From positions 9,686 through 73,685 of the forward strand of contig JAKCWW010000712.1 of assembly GCA_026260175.1 (NCBI GenBank): a stretch of DNA of 64,000 bases. Reading direction: 5' to 3'. Origin of the DNA: Reticulitermes lucifugus (taxonomy: Eukaryota; Arthropoda; Insecta; Blattodea; Rhinotermitidae). Positions 1 through 11,600 of this stretch are shown here, one piece after another. Below the pieces are notes generated by a model. The model did not search any database. It had not been told where the DNA came from and saw nothing but the letters and a program-made list of their open reading frames with translations. How positions within the stretch are numbered: the first letter of the stretch is position 1; each line of letters begins with the position of its first letter. The position numbers were made by a program, and so were the translations under genes.

Positions 1-100
1 ACCTTCATGTGCCGATTGTCTAGAAATATGGGAGCCTCAACCTCCTGGAACCCTAAGGGCCTGACAAGGCCTGTAATGGGATTGCTTTACCTTTTTTTTT
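1..100 (+). mobile_element. SINE family A, 3' body fragment
   Basis: The segment containing GGAGCCTCAACCTCCTGGAA and GGCCTGTAATGGGATTGC is repeated almost identically at 10309-10370, behind a tRNA-like head there. It is therefore the tail of a tRNA-derived SINE cut by the window edge. Confidence 0.7.
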
Positions 101-203
101 GGTATTGTAATATTGCATGATAACATTTTTGATGAGCACCCTGAGATTCAGTGTGTGTTTGATATGGGACATCCCCTTGTGATGTAAACACAAGATCAGG
201 AGT

Positions 204-853
204 CAACTGTGTTTATGCTGTTTATCTCACAATATTTAATGCTGTGTGTTTCGGCTTCTACAAAGCCATCATCAGGCAGTAAGAGATACTCGGACTTCAT
301 CCTTACAACATGTGTCATGTCATAATATGCAGTTGAGATATAAACTTTACAGGGGGCTCCTTAGCAACACAGGAGGATGGTGGCCTTTACCAGTAGGGAG
401 GGTCATAGCTGACTCATCTGTCATTAGACATTATGTTTCATCAGCTAGAAGAGATGAGATTTTCCACAATCAGTATCTGCAGACCTGTATCAACATCCAC
501 ATAAGTTACGATTATACGTGTGTCTGAGTAATTGATACCCTCAAAGTTCACCTACATGTGCTTTGTTCTCTTCTGTTTGTTTTGGAAGTACAGTGCTTTT
601 TGTAACTTATTTATATGATCTGTGAAGTACATGACATGTTTTTAAAATTTACTTTTATGACTGCATCTGTTTCAGCTCCATTTTATACATTTCCCTGTAA
701 AGTTGAGATCTCAACTGTGTATTGTGACATAACTTACGTATTGTAGGATGAACTTTCTTTTAATAATGCTAGTGCCTGATGATGGCTTTGTAGATAAAGC
801 CGAAACATGTAGCACTAAATATTGTGTGATAAACAGCATAACACTGTTGTGAT
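204..853. mobile_element. Inverted-repeat (TIR) element, non-autonomous
   Basis: Bases 205-285 and 776-852 are imperfect reverse complements over about 75 bases (TGCTGTTTATC...CAATATTTA...TTTCGGCT...AAAGCCATCATCAGGCA). They flank about 490 bases of AT-rich sequence with no transposase frame. This looks like a MITE or foldback transposon. No clear target duplication was identified. Confidence 0.65.
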
Positions 854-2421
854 TGACAGTCTTTTCTCCTCCTTATCATGAGCTTTAGTGTGCTATGCTG
901 AGAATGAGCAGCATATTCTTCTTAGTTTAGGGTTGTACTATGCAGGTATGTTAGTTTGTGTGTGCTCTGGAGAGTTCTGCCGTGTGTAAGGGACAGTTGG
1001 AATAGCAGGTTCATTGTTTGAATCTATTCGCAAAGTTTATTTTGTTTCTTTGGAGCATTGCATATGAAGGAGGCAGTGCTGATATGCTAACATGGCTGCT
1101 AGAAGGAGTGTGATTTGCATAAGAAAGAACAAGTCACAAGTTGTGAGGTTTTCATGGTGGTGTGCATGAAGATAAATTTTGGAAAGTAAATACATTTTTA
1201 TTATTGTATTATTAATTTTGTGTTATATGTTAGATTTGGAATTAGTAAATCAAACTGGCTTTTAGAAGGGTGGTTTATGTATTCATGTACCATCAGAATT
1301 TCAGCGTCTCAGACTCAGCCAGTACTATACATATATTCTGTATGTTTTATTGGTTATTGAGTTGTATTTTTAAATTAAATTCAGAGGTGCATTGTAAGAA
1401 TGGACATGAAAATCTATGTTCTTGCATATGTGCACTGTTTTAACCAGTTTGGTGCAGTAAGCAAATCTATCTCCCTTCATTGTATTATCATTAAGTGTGA
1501 CAAGCAGATTTCCACCCCAAAAAGTTGTTCCTTTTATTCTGACAGTCAGACACTTCCCCATGATGTGCTGCCATCTGTAAGCAGCAGCGTGGACTGCTGA
1601 TATAAGAGAGATGACAGAGAGAGAAGGACTTAATGAAGTAACTTACACTATATTTTATAATAACATCATCAATTCTTTCAATAAATAACTAATGTAGTTC
1701 TTTTTAGACTTATTTGCAACATACTTAGCATTAAAAGTACTTTTTTTTACTTTTCCTGCATTTTTAATATCCTTAATGGTTTTGTTGTCTACACGACAAA
1801 TACCCAGGTATATTTCTATCATATGTAGAAAATATATCAACTGAAGGTATTGGAAAAGCAGTAGCAAAGCAAAAAATTATTTTCGTTTCTTTTGGAGAAT
1901 TGACAACGGTTTGGTAATTGGTCTGAAATTTAATTAAGCAGCAAAAGGGTTAAGCATGCATCATAGTTGTCCTGTATGACATGAAAAATTACAGAAACAG
2001 TGATGCAAGAATTGTACAATATTTAATATGTTAAGCACCCTGTAAGGGGTACTTTGCCTCAGTAATGCCTGTTGTTGAATTCAGATACCATATCTTCATT
2101 GAAATGCCTATGAAGGTGTTCAAAGCATTATGCCAATTTACCCATATCATTTTTGTCACTGTTATTCCTTAACCCTTAACCGGTTTTAGTGAGGGGTTCT
2201 AGGGCGTGCAATTATGTGTTTTCATCTGTTCAACATCAGTTAAAGTCTGAGGTTGCAGGGTAATCTTTGAGAATTTTTCACTTACTCTGTCACTTGTATT
2301 AGTTTCTTCACGATTAAAAGATTGTGTGTGTAATAGAAAAATGTTTGTCTTACGGTTTTGGTGATCACAGGAGAGGCACCAGAAATATTTTTGAGCGAAC
2401 CGCTGAACTGTTGATGATGAT

Positions 2422-2453
<32 letters not shown>
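2422..2453. repeat. (AAT)n microsatellite
   Basis: About ten ATA/AAT units lie roughly 55 bases upstream of the acceptor of the domain III S1 exon, where a pyrimidine tract or branch region would be expected nearby. Confidence 0.95.
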
Positions 2454-2455
<2 letters not shown>

Positions 2456-2509
2456 CACTTTATGCTCATGTTAGAAAGAGGGAGTTTCATGATTGACATT
2501 ATGTTGCAG

Positions 2510-2699
2510 GATTCGTCGTGGTGCTCATTATGTAGTTAACATGAGGTACTTTGACTTCTTCATCATGGTTGTGATCAGTCTAAGTAGTATCGCGTTAGCT
2601 GCTGAAGATCCCGTTGATGAAGAGTCAACCCGTAATACCATTCTCGAGTACTTCGATTATGCCTTCACCTGTGTCTTCACTATTGAGATGATCCTCAAG
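2510..2699 (+). CDS. cac: cac exon: domain III S1-S2
   Basis: The exon starts with one base completing a split codon, then 63 codons, ending in phase 0 at AAG|GTGAGT. It encodes the IRRG lead-in, S1 ([17 protein letters not shown]), the S1-S2 loop beginning AAEDPV, and S2 ([15 protein letters not shown]). The F-x-x-E of S2 (FTIE) is the conserved gating-charge-transfer motif. The acceptor at 2508-2509 has a weak pyrimidine tract, and an (AAT)n microsatellite lies about 55 bases upstream of it. The preceding exon (II-III loop) is not in the window. The open frame runs upstream through the acceptor, but the homology stops at the splice site. Confidence 0.95.
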
Positions 2700-5600
2700 G
2701 TGAGTTACAAACAATTTTTAGGTGCAATTTGAAAACAAACTGGAAGCACAACTATTAACTTCCTCCTGTCTGGTCATCCATTTGACTGAATGGAACAACT
2801 TGTCTCCTGTAGCATGGATTTTTGTGAAATTTTGTATTGGGGTAAAGGTAAAGTTCACCCTATAACCTATCATGAAGGCATAGAGGGGGAGAAGAGGCAG
2901 TTTTTGTGAAGACTGATGTTCATTAATGTGTCTGGTCCTTGTCATTGAGACAGACTGTGTTGTTAATAAAGTATAAACAAAATTTAAAGTAATCTAATAT
3001 CTTTAGACATTTGTATAAAGGATTTCCATAAAATAAAGTCAAATTTGATCAAATTAAATCTGTAACATTTTGCCATACAGTTTTAAGGTATGTAGACATG
3101 ATGCAGATTCAATAGTGTGTGTTTTAGTAGATCCTACTTGTATCTTTGTAATGTGTTATATTAACTTATGCACTGAAGTATGTTGTGTGTGTTCATGAGA
3201 GAGAGGGGTGGTGGGGGTGGGTCTGTGTAAATGTGGGCTAAGGTTGTTGTTGGTTTTTTAAAGGGCCTAGTGCAATAAATGAGCGTTTAGGGCTTGGTTC
3301 AATAAATGTGCTCCTGTCTTTACTGTTTTCAGATTCTTGACTTGGGTATCATTTTGCACCCAGGCTCATATTTGCGTGAGTTTTGGAACATCATGGATGC
3401 TGTAGTTGTGATATGTGCGGCTGTCTCGTTTGGCTTCAATTTAAGGTCAGTGCATTGTAACTATTTTAGACACTGAATAGTGATTGAAGCTGGTGTCTTA
3501 TTATATACAGTTGAGAGATCTCCCATTGTAATAGCTGACAGCCATTATACCATTTATATTGTTAGGAGTGCAGCATGACTCACTGATAAATAACACCATT
3601 TGTTAGTGACTTCCAAACTATGTTGTGCAGAATGCTGTAATTCCAGGAGTTCAGTGGATGAATCTCTATAATCACATTTGTCATTACAAATGCAAACTGT
3701 GATGTAAAGTAATAAGTTCCATGTCTCTCTCAAAGTCATATGACTAGTACACATACAGACTGTTTGGTACGCTCTTCGTGTGATGATTTCATATGATACC
3801 TTGCACGTGCACAGTAGCTGGTCTGTTATGAGAATGTCCACAACTAATAACATTTGTATCCAGCTTGGTTTACCAGTTCTGCTGTATACATCATGATTTG
3901 GTGGTGGAACCACATGCTTTAATATCTTCCCTTTTTGGGAAGTTATGCAGTTCAGATTGGTAGTTAGTTGCGTTTTGGGGCAACCTATCAGTCCATCTCC
4001 TTGAAGATGGGACTGGGAAGTTGTCCTGAAACACCGGTAACTAACCACCAATCTACACTGCATAACATCCCAGAAGAGGAAAGAGCTCATTTACACCACA
4101 GAAGATGCCTGAAATCATGCATGTATTTTTAACATTTCAACGTTTTAATATGCATTACACCAATGTATATTGCGTCTCTGCTTGTACATACATGTGAATC
4201 TGGGTACCTTCTATTAGTATCTGAAGTGATCTCCCTGAAGATGGTCATGTAGGTCGAAATGTGTTGAAGGATATAAAGTGTGGTTGTTACCACTTGCATG
4301 TTTTCTGTTGGTTGTATTGTCGTTCATAATGTAATTTCCTATTTAGTTTCCGACATAAAAAGTCAGTTCTCTTTCCAAATAATCTTCAAGTTGATTATCT
4401 GTGGATGTTAACAGAAGAGGCTCTGAGCTTGAAAATATTTTAATATAATGATATGACTAAATACCAACAGTGTACACTACAAGACATTGATTTATGTTTA
4501 TTTTAAAATCAGATGTCCTACATCTTTCGGCTAGCCACCATTCTCAGCAGATCTTATATTCTGGTTATAAAAATTATTACAGACCATAAAAAAGCCAATG
4601 GTGTTAAAAGTTATAGCAAGATATGAGCTTTTAAGTCCCCAGTTACGTATAAAATATATGTACATATGTTATATTTAAACATACTTGTAATTTTTAACAT
4701 GACAGGGCTTTTTCACATAAATCATATTTTCATATACATGAAGTCAATGGCATTCACAGTCTTTTCCACGGTGACTTTCAGGTGCCGACAAGTACCATTT
4801 CTTTACAATGACATTGGTGTGTATAAATTTGATAATTTTTAATTGTATTGTTTATTTTCTTCCCCATCTTTGTGCATAATTGGCACAGGGTTTATTTTCA
4901 TTGCAAATCACCAATAATAAAATTATTTTTTAAGTGAGCATAATTATTTTAGATTTTAAAGTAAAGTGCCATATTTTAGAGTTTTGTTTCACGTTTGCAT
5001 TCCAGAAGTACACATTTACTGTACGGGAGTTACGCAGATATTCAGCTTCAGTCACAAGTGTTACATGGATTAAGGGGTTAAAAAGACTGCTGTGTTAAGT
5101 GATGGGCTTTTAAATTTTTGGATTACAGTGGAATCATTATTTAATGTTCTGGATTTAAAATTCCCCCTTATTTATTATTGTGGTTTATATGTTGATAATG
5201 TCTGATTATGTTCACAGTGGAAGCAAAGCAGGACAGAACCTGTCAACTATTAAATCCCTCCGAGTTTTGAGAGTGCTGCGTCCACTCAAAACTATCAAAC
5301 GTGTGCCCAAGCTGAAGGCAGTGTTTGATTGTGTGGTTAACTCTTTGAAGAATGTCATCAATATTCTCATTGTGTACATCCTGTTCCAATTCATCTTTGC
5401 TGTCATTGCTGTTCAGTTGTTTAATGGGAAGTTCTTCTACTGTTCTGATGAAAGCAAGTTTACAGAACAAGAATGCCAGTAAGTATCTCATAAGTTCAAG
5501 TCCTGTTTAAAATTACAGTGTTAGTTAACCTTTTAAAGCCCAGTGGTTACTATATGTACCATTTGCTGTAACATTAAGAAACTCTGCATTTTGTCTTTGT

Positions 5601-8600
5601 ATGGATCTCAGAACCAACAGTGATTATTTCTCTAAACAGCATTAGCTGTTTGGCCATTATAATGGGCATGGACTTTGTTCTCTGAGAGGTGAGAACTGAA
5701 GTTTTATGTATAATTTAGAAGAATGTCAGGCATCAAAGTGTAAATGATAGGCCAAAGAGCATCCCTTGAATTTCACTTGTCGCATTCCAGTCAGTTATAC
5801 CCTTCTTTACAGTGTTGTGGTAGGGTTTGAAGTCCATGCAGTATGCCACTGGTCTGGGAGCATGAAGGAGTATTCATTAATAAATTATTGCATGACTTTT
5901 AAGTAATGTGTTAGCACGCATATAAAGTGACCTGGTTTTAAGGTGATGCCCCTTCACATGTACCATTTTTCAGGAAAGTGCCTTCATTAGTCAGGTTTTT
6001 ATGTTGCTTAGTGTTTAAATTTTGGATGAAATGATTGTCAGAGTTAAAATAACTGACTGACTGACTGACTGAGAAGCTAACAGGTCTTAAGCTAGTCAGG
6101 AAATTCCTTGCATTTTATGGAACCTGAAGGTTCATTACCACATTCACAAGTGCCCACCACGCTGCACCTTTCCTGGGCCAGATCCATCCAGTCCATGCCT
6201 CCCCATCCCACTTCTTGAAGATCCATTTTAATATTATCCTCCCATCTACACGTAGGTCTTCCAATTTGTCTCTTTCCCTCAGGTCTCTCTCCCCACCAAA
6301 ACCTTGTACGCATCTCTCCTGTCTCCCAAATGTGCCACATACTTGCCCATCTCGTTCTTCTTGAGTTGATCATTCAAATAGAATTTGGTGAGGAGTACAG
6401 ATCATAAAGCTCCTCATGATGTAGTCTTTTCATTTCTCCTATTACTTCGTCCCCCTTAGGTCCAAATATCCTTCCTCAGCACCCTATTCTCAAACAGTTT
6501 TGTCCAATATTTCATGTGCCTGGCCATAGTTTTCTGTCTTTTATTGCTATCAGATGGAACATTAAAAGCACCTGTTATGTTGTTACTTTACATTCCATAC
6601 AAACATGACACTTTGTTATTTTATGATAGTGTCATCCTCCTCCCTGACCTTGACATACAGCCATCATGTTTGTAGTAGTGAGTGCGCTGATGAAGATGAA
6701 ATAGCCTGTCAGTGGGTTCTGATTGGATAAAGGAGGGCACTAGAGCTCAGACAAAGACTTGCACTCGGTGTTATAAAACCACAAGACAGTAATTTATTCA
6801 TTTGTTACAAAATCAAGAAGACATGCTACATACGTACATACTTCTATTTCAAGACATACGATATGCAGTTCAAATTATGATCATCTTACGGGTTTCTGCA
6901 CCATGTAATGATCAAACTTTCTGGTGTTTTGGAAGAATATGGTGCATTGATCTTCATAGTGGTTGCTGAAGTGATGTGATGAAGAAACTATGTTATATAG
7001 TACAGTTTGAGAGAATTTGGCCAATCACAGCTATAGAGGGTGGGAAGAGGAGCTAAGACTGTCTTGAGCCAATTAGAGTTGAGAGTTTCTGTGTAACTGA
7101 CACATTTCAGCATTCACTTGACCCATTTCACATACCCGAAGATGGTGGCAGTATGTTTCTTTGAAATGTCTGTACATACCACACAGTGCCAAACCCAAAA
7201 GATGACCATCATTTGAGCAGCAATTTCCGCAGAAACCTGAAAAATTGTATGATAGATAATGTTAGTTTCATTCTGCTGCTCAAGGGTGAAACTGAGAACC
7301 ACAGTTAAAAGTTGACGACACTGTGCAGTATTATTCATACTGTCGTGAAAATCTCATTGCTTGTGGCACCATGTGTTATAACTGTGTTATGGTAAATAAT
7401 TTTTCAGGTATGTTGATATTGAATCAAAGCACTTTATTTGTAATGTTCTAAATTATAAAAATATGTTCCAGGAGCTTGCAATTTTAGCATGCCTTTCTTC
7501 CTAAAAAGTATACTCATGAGGTTAGTATGCTGTGTGTGTGTGCGCGCATGCACACATGTGCCCAATTTTGTGTATGTGTATGTCCCTCCTATTAAATTTT
7601 AGAACCACTTGAGCGATTTTCATGAAACCTGGTATGAACATTATGCCATTGGATGTTGCCCTTTTTTCCATACTTCTAATTTCCTACAATTAGTAATACC
7701 AACATAGCAAATGCACAATCTTGTAAGGTGGGGGGAAACTAGCACTGCTTACTTCAGGGTTCAAAGTGATGTATGGTAAGAGGTCTAGGACGAATGTTGG
7801 CACAGTTGATAATGTTATGTTTTTGTAGAATATACAACAATAATGTCATGGGCATAAAAATTTATTTGGCCTTCAGTTTGTTCATAATACAGAAGCAAAC
7901 TTCCAAACACATGAAATGTGGTACAGAGAAAGGTTGTAAACATGCCTACGTATTATGTATGCAGTATTCTTTTTAAGTCAACATGTACAAACAAGGCAAT
8001 CATGTCAAATGGTCTGACAAATTTCATGTATACAAGAGTCTGCACAAATGACAAACTCCTTTTCCAGGGGCTGGTATTTTGTGTTTGAGGGTGACGAACC
8101 TAAGGTACATAAAAGAGAGTGGAAGACACAGGATTTCCATTATGACAATGTGATCGCAGCCATGTTGACCCTGTTTGCTGTGCAAACAGGAGAAGGTTGG
8201 CCACAGTGAGTATATGATTATTTTTACATGCTGTATTTCTTATTGAAAATGTTTGTCTTTGTATCTGATTTTGTGCTAGACCTAATAAAATTTTAAATAA
8301 CAGTGAATGCCAGCAAGTAAATAATAATTCACAAAGATAATGCTTTTTTGAAAATTTGAAATATTATAGTTTATGATAATGCTGGAGATAATAAATTTTC
8401 TTGCACAGTATTGTATAGTGGACACATTTCACAGTATAGCTAGTTACATTTATTGTTTATTGTCTTCCTGTATAAAAATACCCTGGTTGTGAGTAAGTGT
8501 GTGCATGAGTGAGTTAGTCTGCAACACCATGGTTCCCTGTAAGGTATGTACTGAACCTGAGGAAGGACCTGAGCATCAAGCATATAATACAACTTAAGAC

Positions 8601-11600
8601 AACTAGATGGCAGTGTGAATATTATGATGACCCATCATATGTTGGGCATGTGGCTAGTGTAATATTAATGGCCAGTTACCATTGTTTCAGGCAGTACAGT
8701 GACTGTCTGTGGGCTGGATGACAGGGGTTCAATTCCTGACAGGGGCACTCCATTACCATATCCAGACCAGTTGGGGGGCCCACACAGCCTCCTGCCCTAA
8801 GGGTATTGGGAGTGTTGCCCCTGGGGATAAAGTGGCCAGAGTGTGAAACTAACCACATACAGTAAAACCCCTATTTAATGAATTGCTGGGGGATTAGAAT
8901 ATATTTCACTAAATCAAGGCTTTCATTAAATGGAGGTTTTATTGTTTATATGGAGCCATTATCGGGACATGAAAAATCATCACTAAATCCGGGATTTCAC
9001 TAAATGCGGGAACATTAAATCGGGGTTTTACTGTATCTCCATCTAGTGCCAAGTTTAAGCATGTGTGGAGTTATACCTTCTCTCCTCCACACATTTTCGT
9101 GATATGATTCTACCTTTTCAGGATGACTGCCATCTATTTACAATTTACTACAGTTGTTGTTCACAGCCAGGTGATGTACTAGTAAGATTGTAGTTGCAGC
9201 CAGTTTGGTTGATTGCCACTCATGTTAAAATTTGTTTATATATTTCTGTGCTGACTTGCATATTTTTACTCTGCTCTATCTACATGTAAGCAGATGTGAT
9301 GCTGATTGTCTCCTGTCTCATTCCACTTTTCAGGGTGCTGTACAACTCAATGGCTGCCACACAAGATGACCATGGTCCCGTCCAGAACTACCGCATTGAG
9401 ATGTCCATCTTTTACATCGTTTACTTTGTAGTATTTCCATTCTTCTTTGTTAACATCTTCGTAGCATTGATTATCATTACTTTCCAAGAACAAGGCGAGG
9501 CTGAGTTACAAGATGGAGAGATTGATAAAAACCAGGTAAAAGTTGTTTCGCATATTTTAATATTACAGAAGTTGAGGAAGTTATGTATGCTGAAAAGATC
9601 CTAATATGGCATTAAATAACAGGGCAGTTAAACACTAACTGTCTAAAACTAATTGAAGTTGAATGTAATCTGAAACATTGATTTGTTCAGATATGGATTT
9701 TTGAGGATTCTTGAGAGGTGGAGGTATTTTGGCTGATTGATTGGATTGATCGATTGAGCAGTTATTTGGTCTCTTCAGATAGGAATGTACTCATAGTTTA
9801 AATTATTCAGTTTTTCATATAATTAAGTGATAATGAAAACAGATGATAAATTATCTAATTGTGTTGATTTTTGTGTCTTGTGTTTTTGCCAGTGTCATTA
9901 CTGTATATGTGTATACACACACACACAGATATGTATATAATAAACGAAGGATGTATATGACATTTTATTCAAAATAACAGTTTTTCTTCTTATGACCTTT
10001 TTGAATATTTGACATACATTTGTAGAATTGTGATGTTCACATTTTGTGTGTTAGTGTGCATGAAAGAGAATGTGTTGTGAGAGTATAGAAGTACTGGAAA
10101 ATTCCACCAAATAAGCCATCAGTTCTTGGTTGGTTGGTTGAGGGGCACGCGGTGGTACAGTTGGTTGAGGCACTGCGCTACAAGTCGGAACGTCGCGGGT
10201 TCGATTCCCGATGGTGTCACTNNNNNNNNNNNNNNNNNNNNNNNNNNNNNNNNNNNNNNNNNNNNNNNNNNNNNNNNNNNNNNNNNNNNNNNNNNNNNNN
10301 NNNNNNNNATCTGGGAGCCTCAACCTCCTGGAACCCTAAGGGCCTGTCCTGGCCTGTAATGGGATTGCTTTGCTGCTTGCTTGCTTGGTTGGTTGATGTT
10401 GGCACTTTGCGAATGATAGTGTTGTTTGTAAAGGAAGAAGCACCACCACCAGACAAAGAACATGCCTAAAGCATCAAGTAGCCATTTTTGCACAATCTGC
10501 AGAAATTGGAGGCTGTGTGCTAGGAAGTAATTAAAATGCCCGAAACAATATTACAAAAAAGATTTTTGGTTCTTACAGCAGTGTTGTTAAGTATTTAAGT
10601 CCTGTGGGATATAACACTGTGTAATTTGATGAGTTGCTCCTGACATTTTGAAGAATTGTATTGCCTTTGTCTTCAAGGGTTAAGCAGTCCAAGAACAGTA
10701 CTGTATGCCACTTGAAGATGAACACATATTCCTCCAAACCATCAGGAACCACTGAACAAAGACCCAGCATCATATCCCAAGAAACTTAGACCCCTGAACT
10801 ATTAGAATAGGTGGTTTATGTTGTGGATCCGTCTCATACTAATGCCAAGACTGTCATTGTCCTGACATCAGATTTTGTTTCATGTAGAGTGAACATGGAA
10901 AACACTTCCCTGGTCTAGGTGCTATTTTGCAGTAGTGATAAATGTTGCTGTATGGAGTGGACAGTATGCAGTGGGCTGCCACATGGGTGCAGACCGAAAC
11001 TTCATGTGTTGATCTTTCCAGATGATGCATATTTTAATTGTACCTTAATTGTGGTCTGATAAATACAGTGTGAAACCCATAAGATCATTTGTATGTTTTG
11101 TTTAATTTTTAATCACTTGCAGTTTACAAAAGGAACCTGTATGTTTAGATCAGTGCACTATTATAGGATACTGGGAAACAAGTGTCTTTCAAATAATGTA
11201 AGAGTGCAACAAGAATAACTTAATCTCTTCATTTATCTGGATTTGCTTTTAGAAATCTTGTATCGACTTCACGATTGGGGCCAGGCCACTTGAACGGTAT
11301 ATGCCCAGCAAAAGAAACAGCTTCAAATACAAGGTTTGGCGAATTGTTGTGTCAACTCCATTCGAATATTTCATCATGATGCTCATTGTGTTTAACACTT
11401 TGCTGCTTATGATGAAGGTAAGTCAGCATTTATAATTGACGTAGTCCATCAGTTGTTGTTGCTGCCGACAGTACGTAGCTGAGAATTGGTAGATACAGCG
11501 TTGTTGCGTAGGAGTCATCGAGCATGTTACAGTCTTGTACTGCCCAGTTTTCAAGTTTTTTATTTAAGCACTTCCTTTACCATCTTAAGTGAACTTGAGG

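Larger units (their letters stand above)
1..2509 (+). other. Intron upstream of the first cac exon in the window
   Basis: No coding exon is recognisable. The II-III loop exon expected before domain III S1 is not here. The stretch holds a SINE tail at the left edge, an inverted-repeat element (204-853) and an (AAT)n tract close to the acceptor. The rest is AT-rich with only chance open frames. Confidence 0.7.
5479..8067 (+). other. Intron between domain III S5 and pore-loop exons
   Basis: Contains a dispersed repeat (5532-5700), a (CTGA)n tract, a LINE 3' fragment (6073-6540) and a GT/GC microsatellite near 7535. At 7585-7740, TTGAGCGATTTTCATGAAAC resembles a motif common in insect dispersed repeats. 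No exon is recognised. Confidence 0.7.
8206..9333 (+). other. Intron between domain III pore-loop and S6 exons
   Basis: The middle holds a SINE (8684-8857) directly followed by a TA-flanked MITE (8860-9033). The remainder is AT-rich without recognised features. Confidence 0.75.
9536..11252 (+). other. Intron between domain III S6 and III-IV linker exons
   Basis: Contains a short (CA)n run near 9915, a SINE with an assembly gap (10142-10400) and a palindromic element (10567-10795). Nothing coding is seen. Confidence 0.7.

Noticed and set aside
3554-4090. 178-codon minus-strand open frame
   Set aside because: It runs through a palindromic foldback element and intronic sequence. The FWDVMQCRL... 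peptide is a known style of repeat translation, with no independent coding evidence.
5180-5217. Upstream extension of the domain III S4 exon
   Set aside because: The frame is open but has no homology. The acceptor at 5217 and the split serine codon give the family sequence exactly.
10142-10221. Possible tRNA gene
   Set aside because: Box A and box B are present but the acceptor and anticodon arms do not form, and the SINE body follows. The same applies to the heads near 8700, 47013 and 53522.
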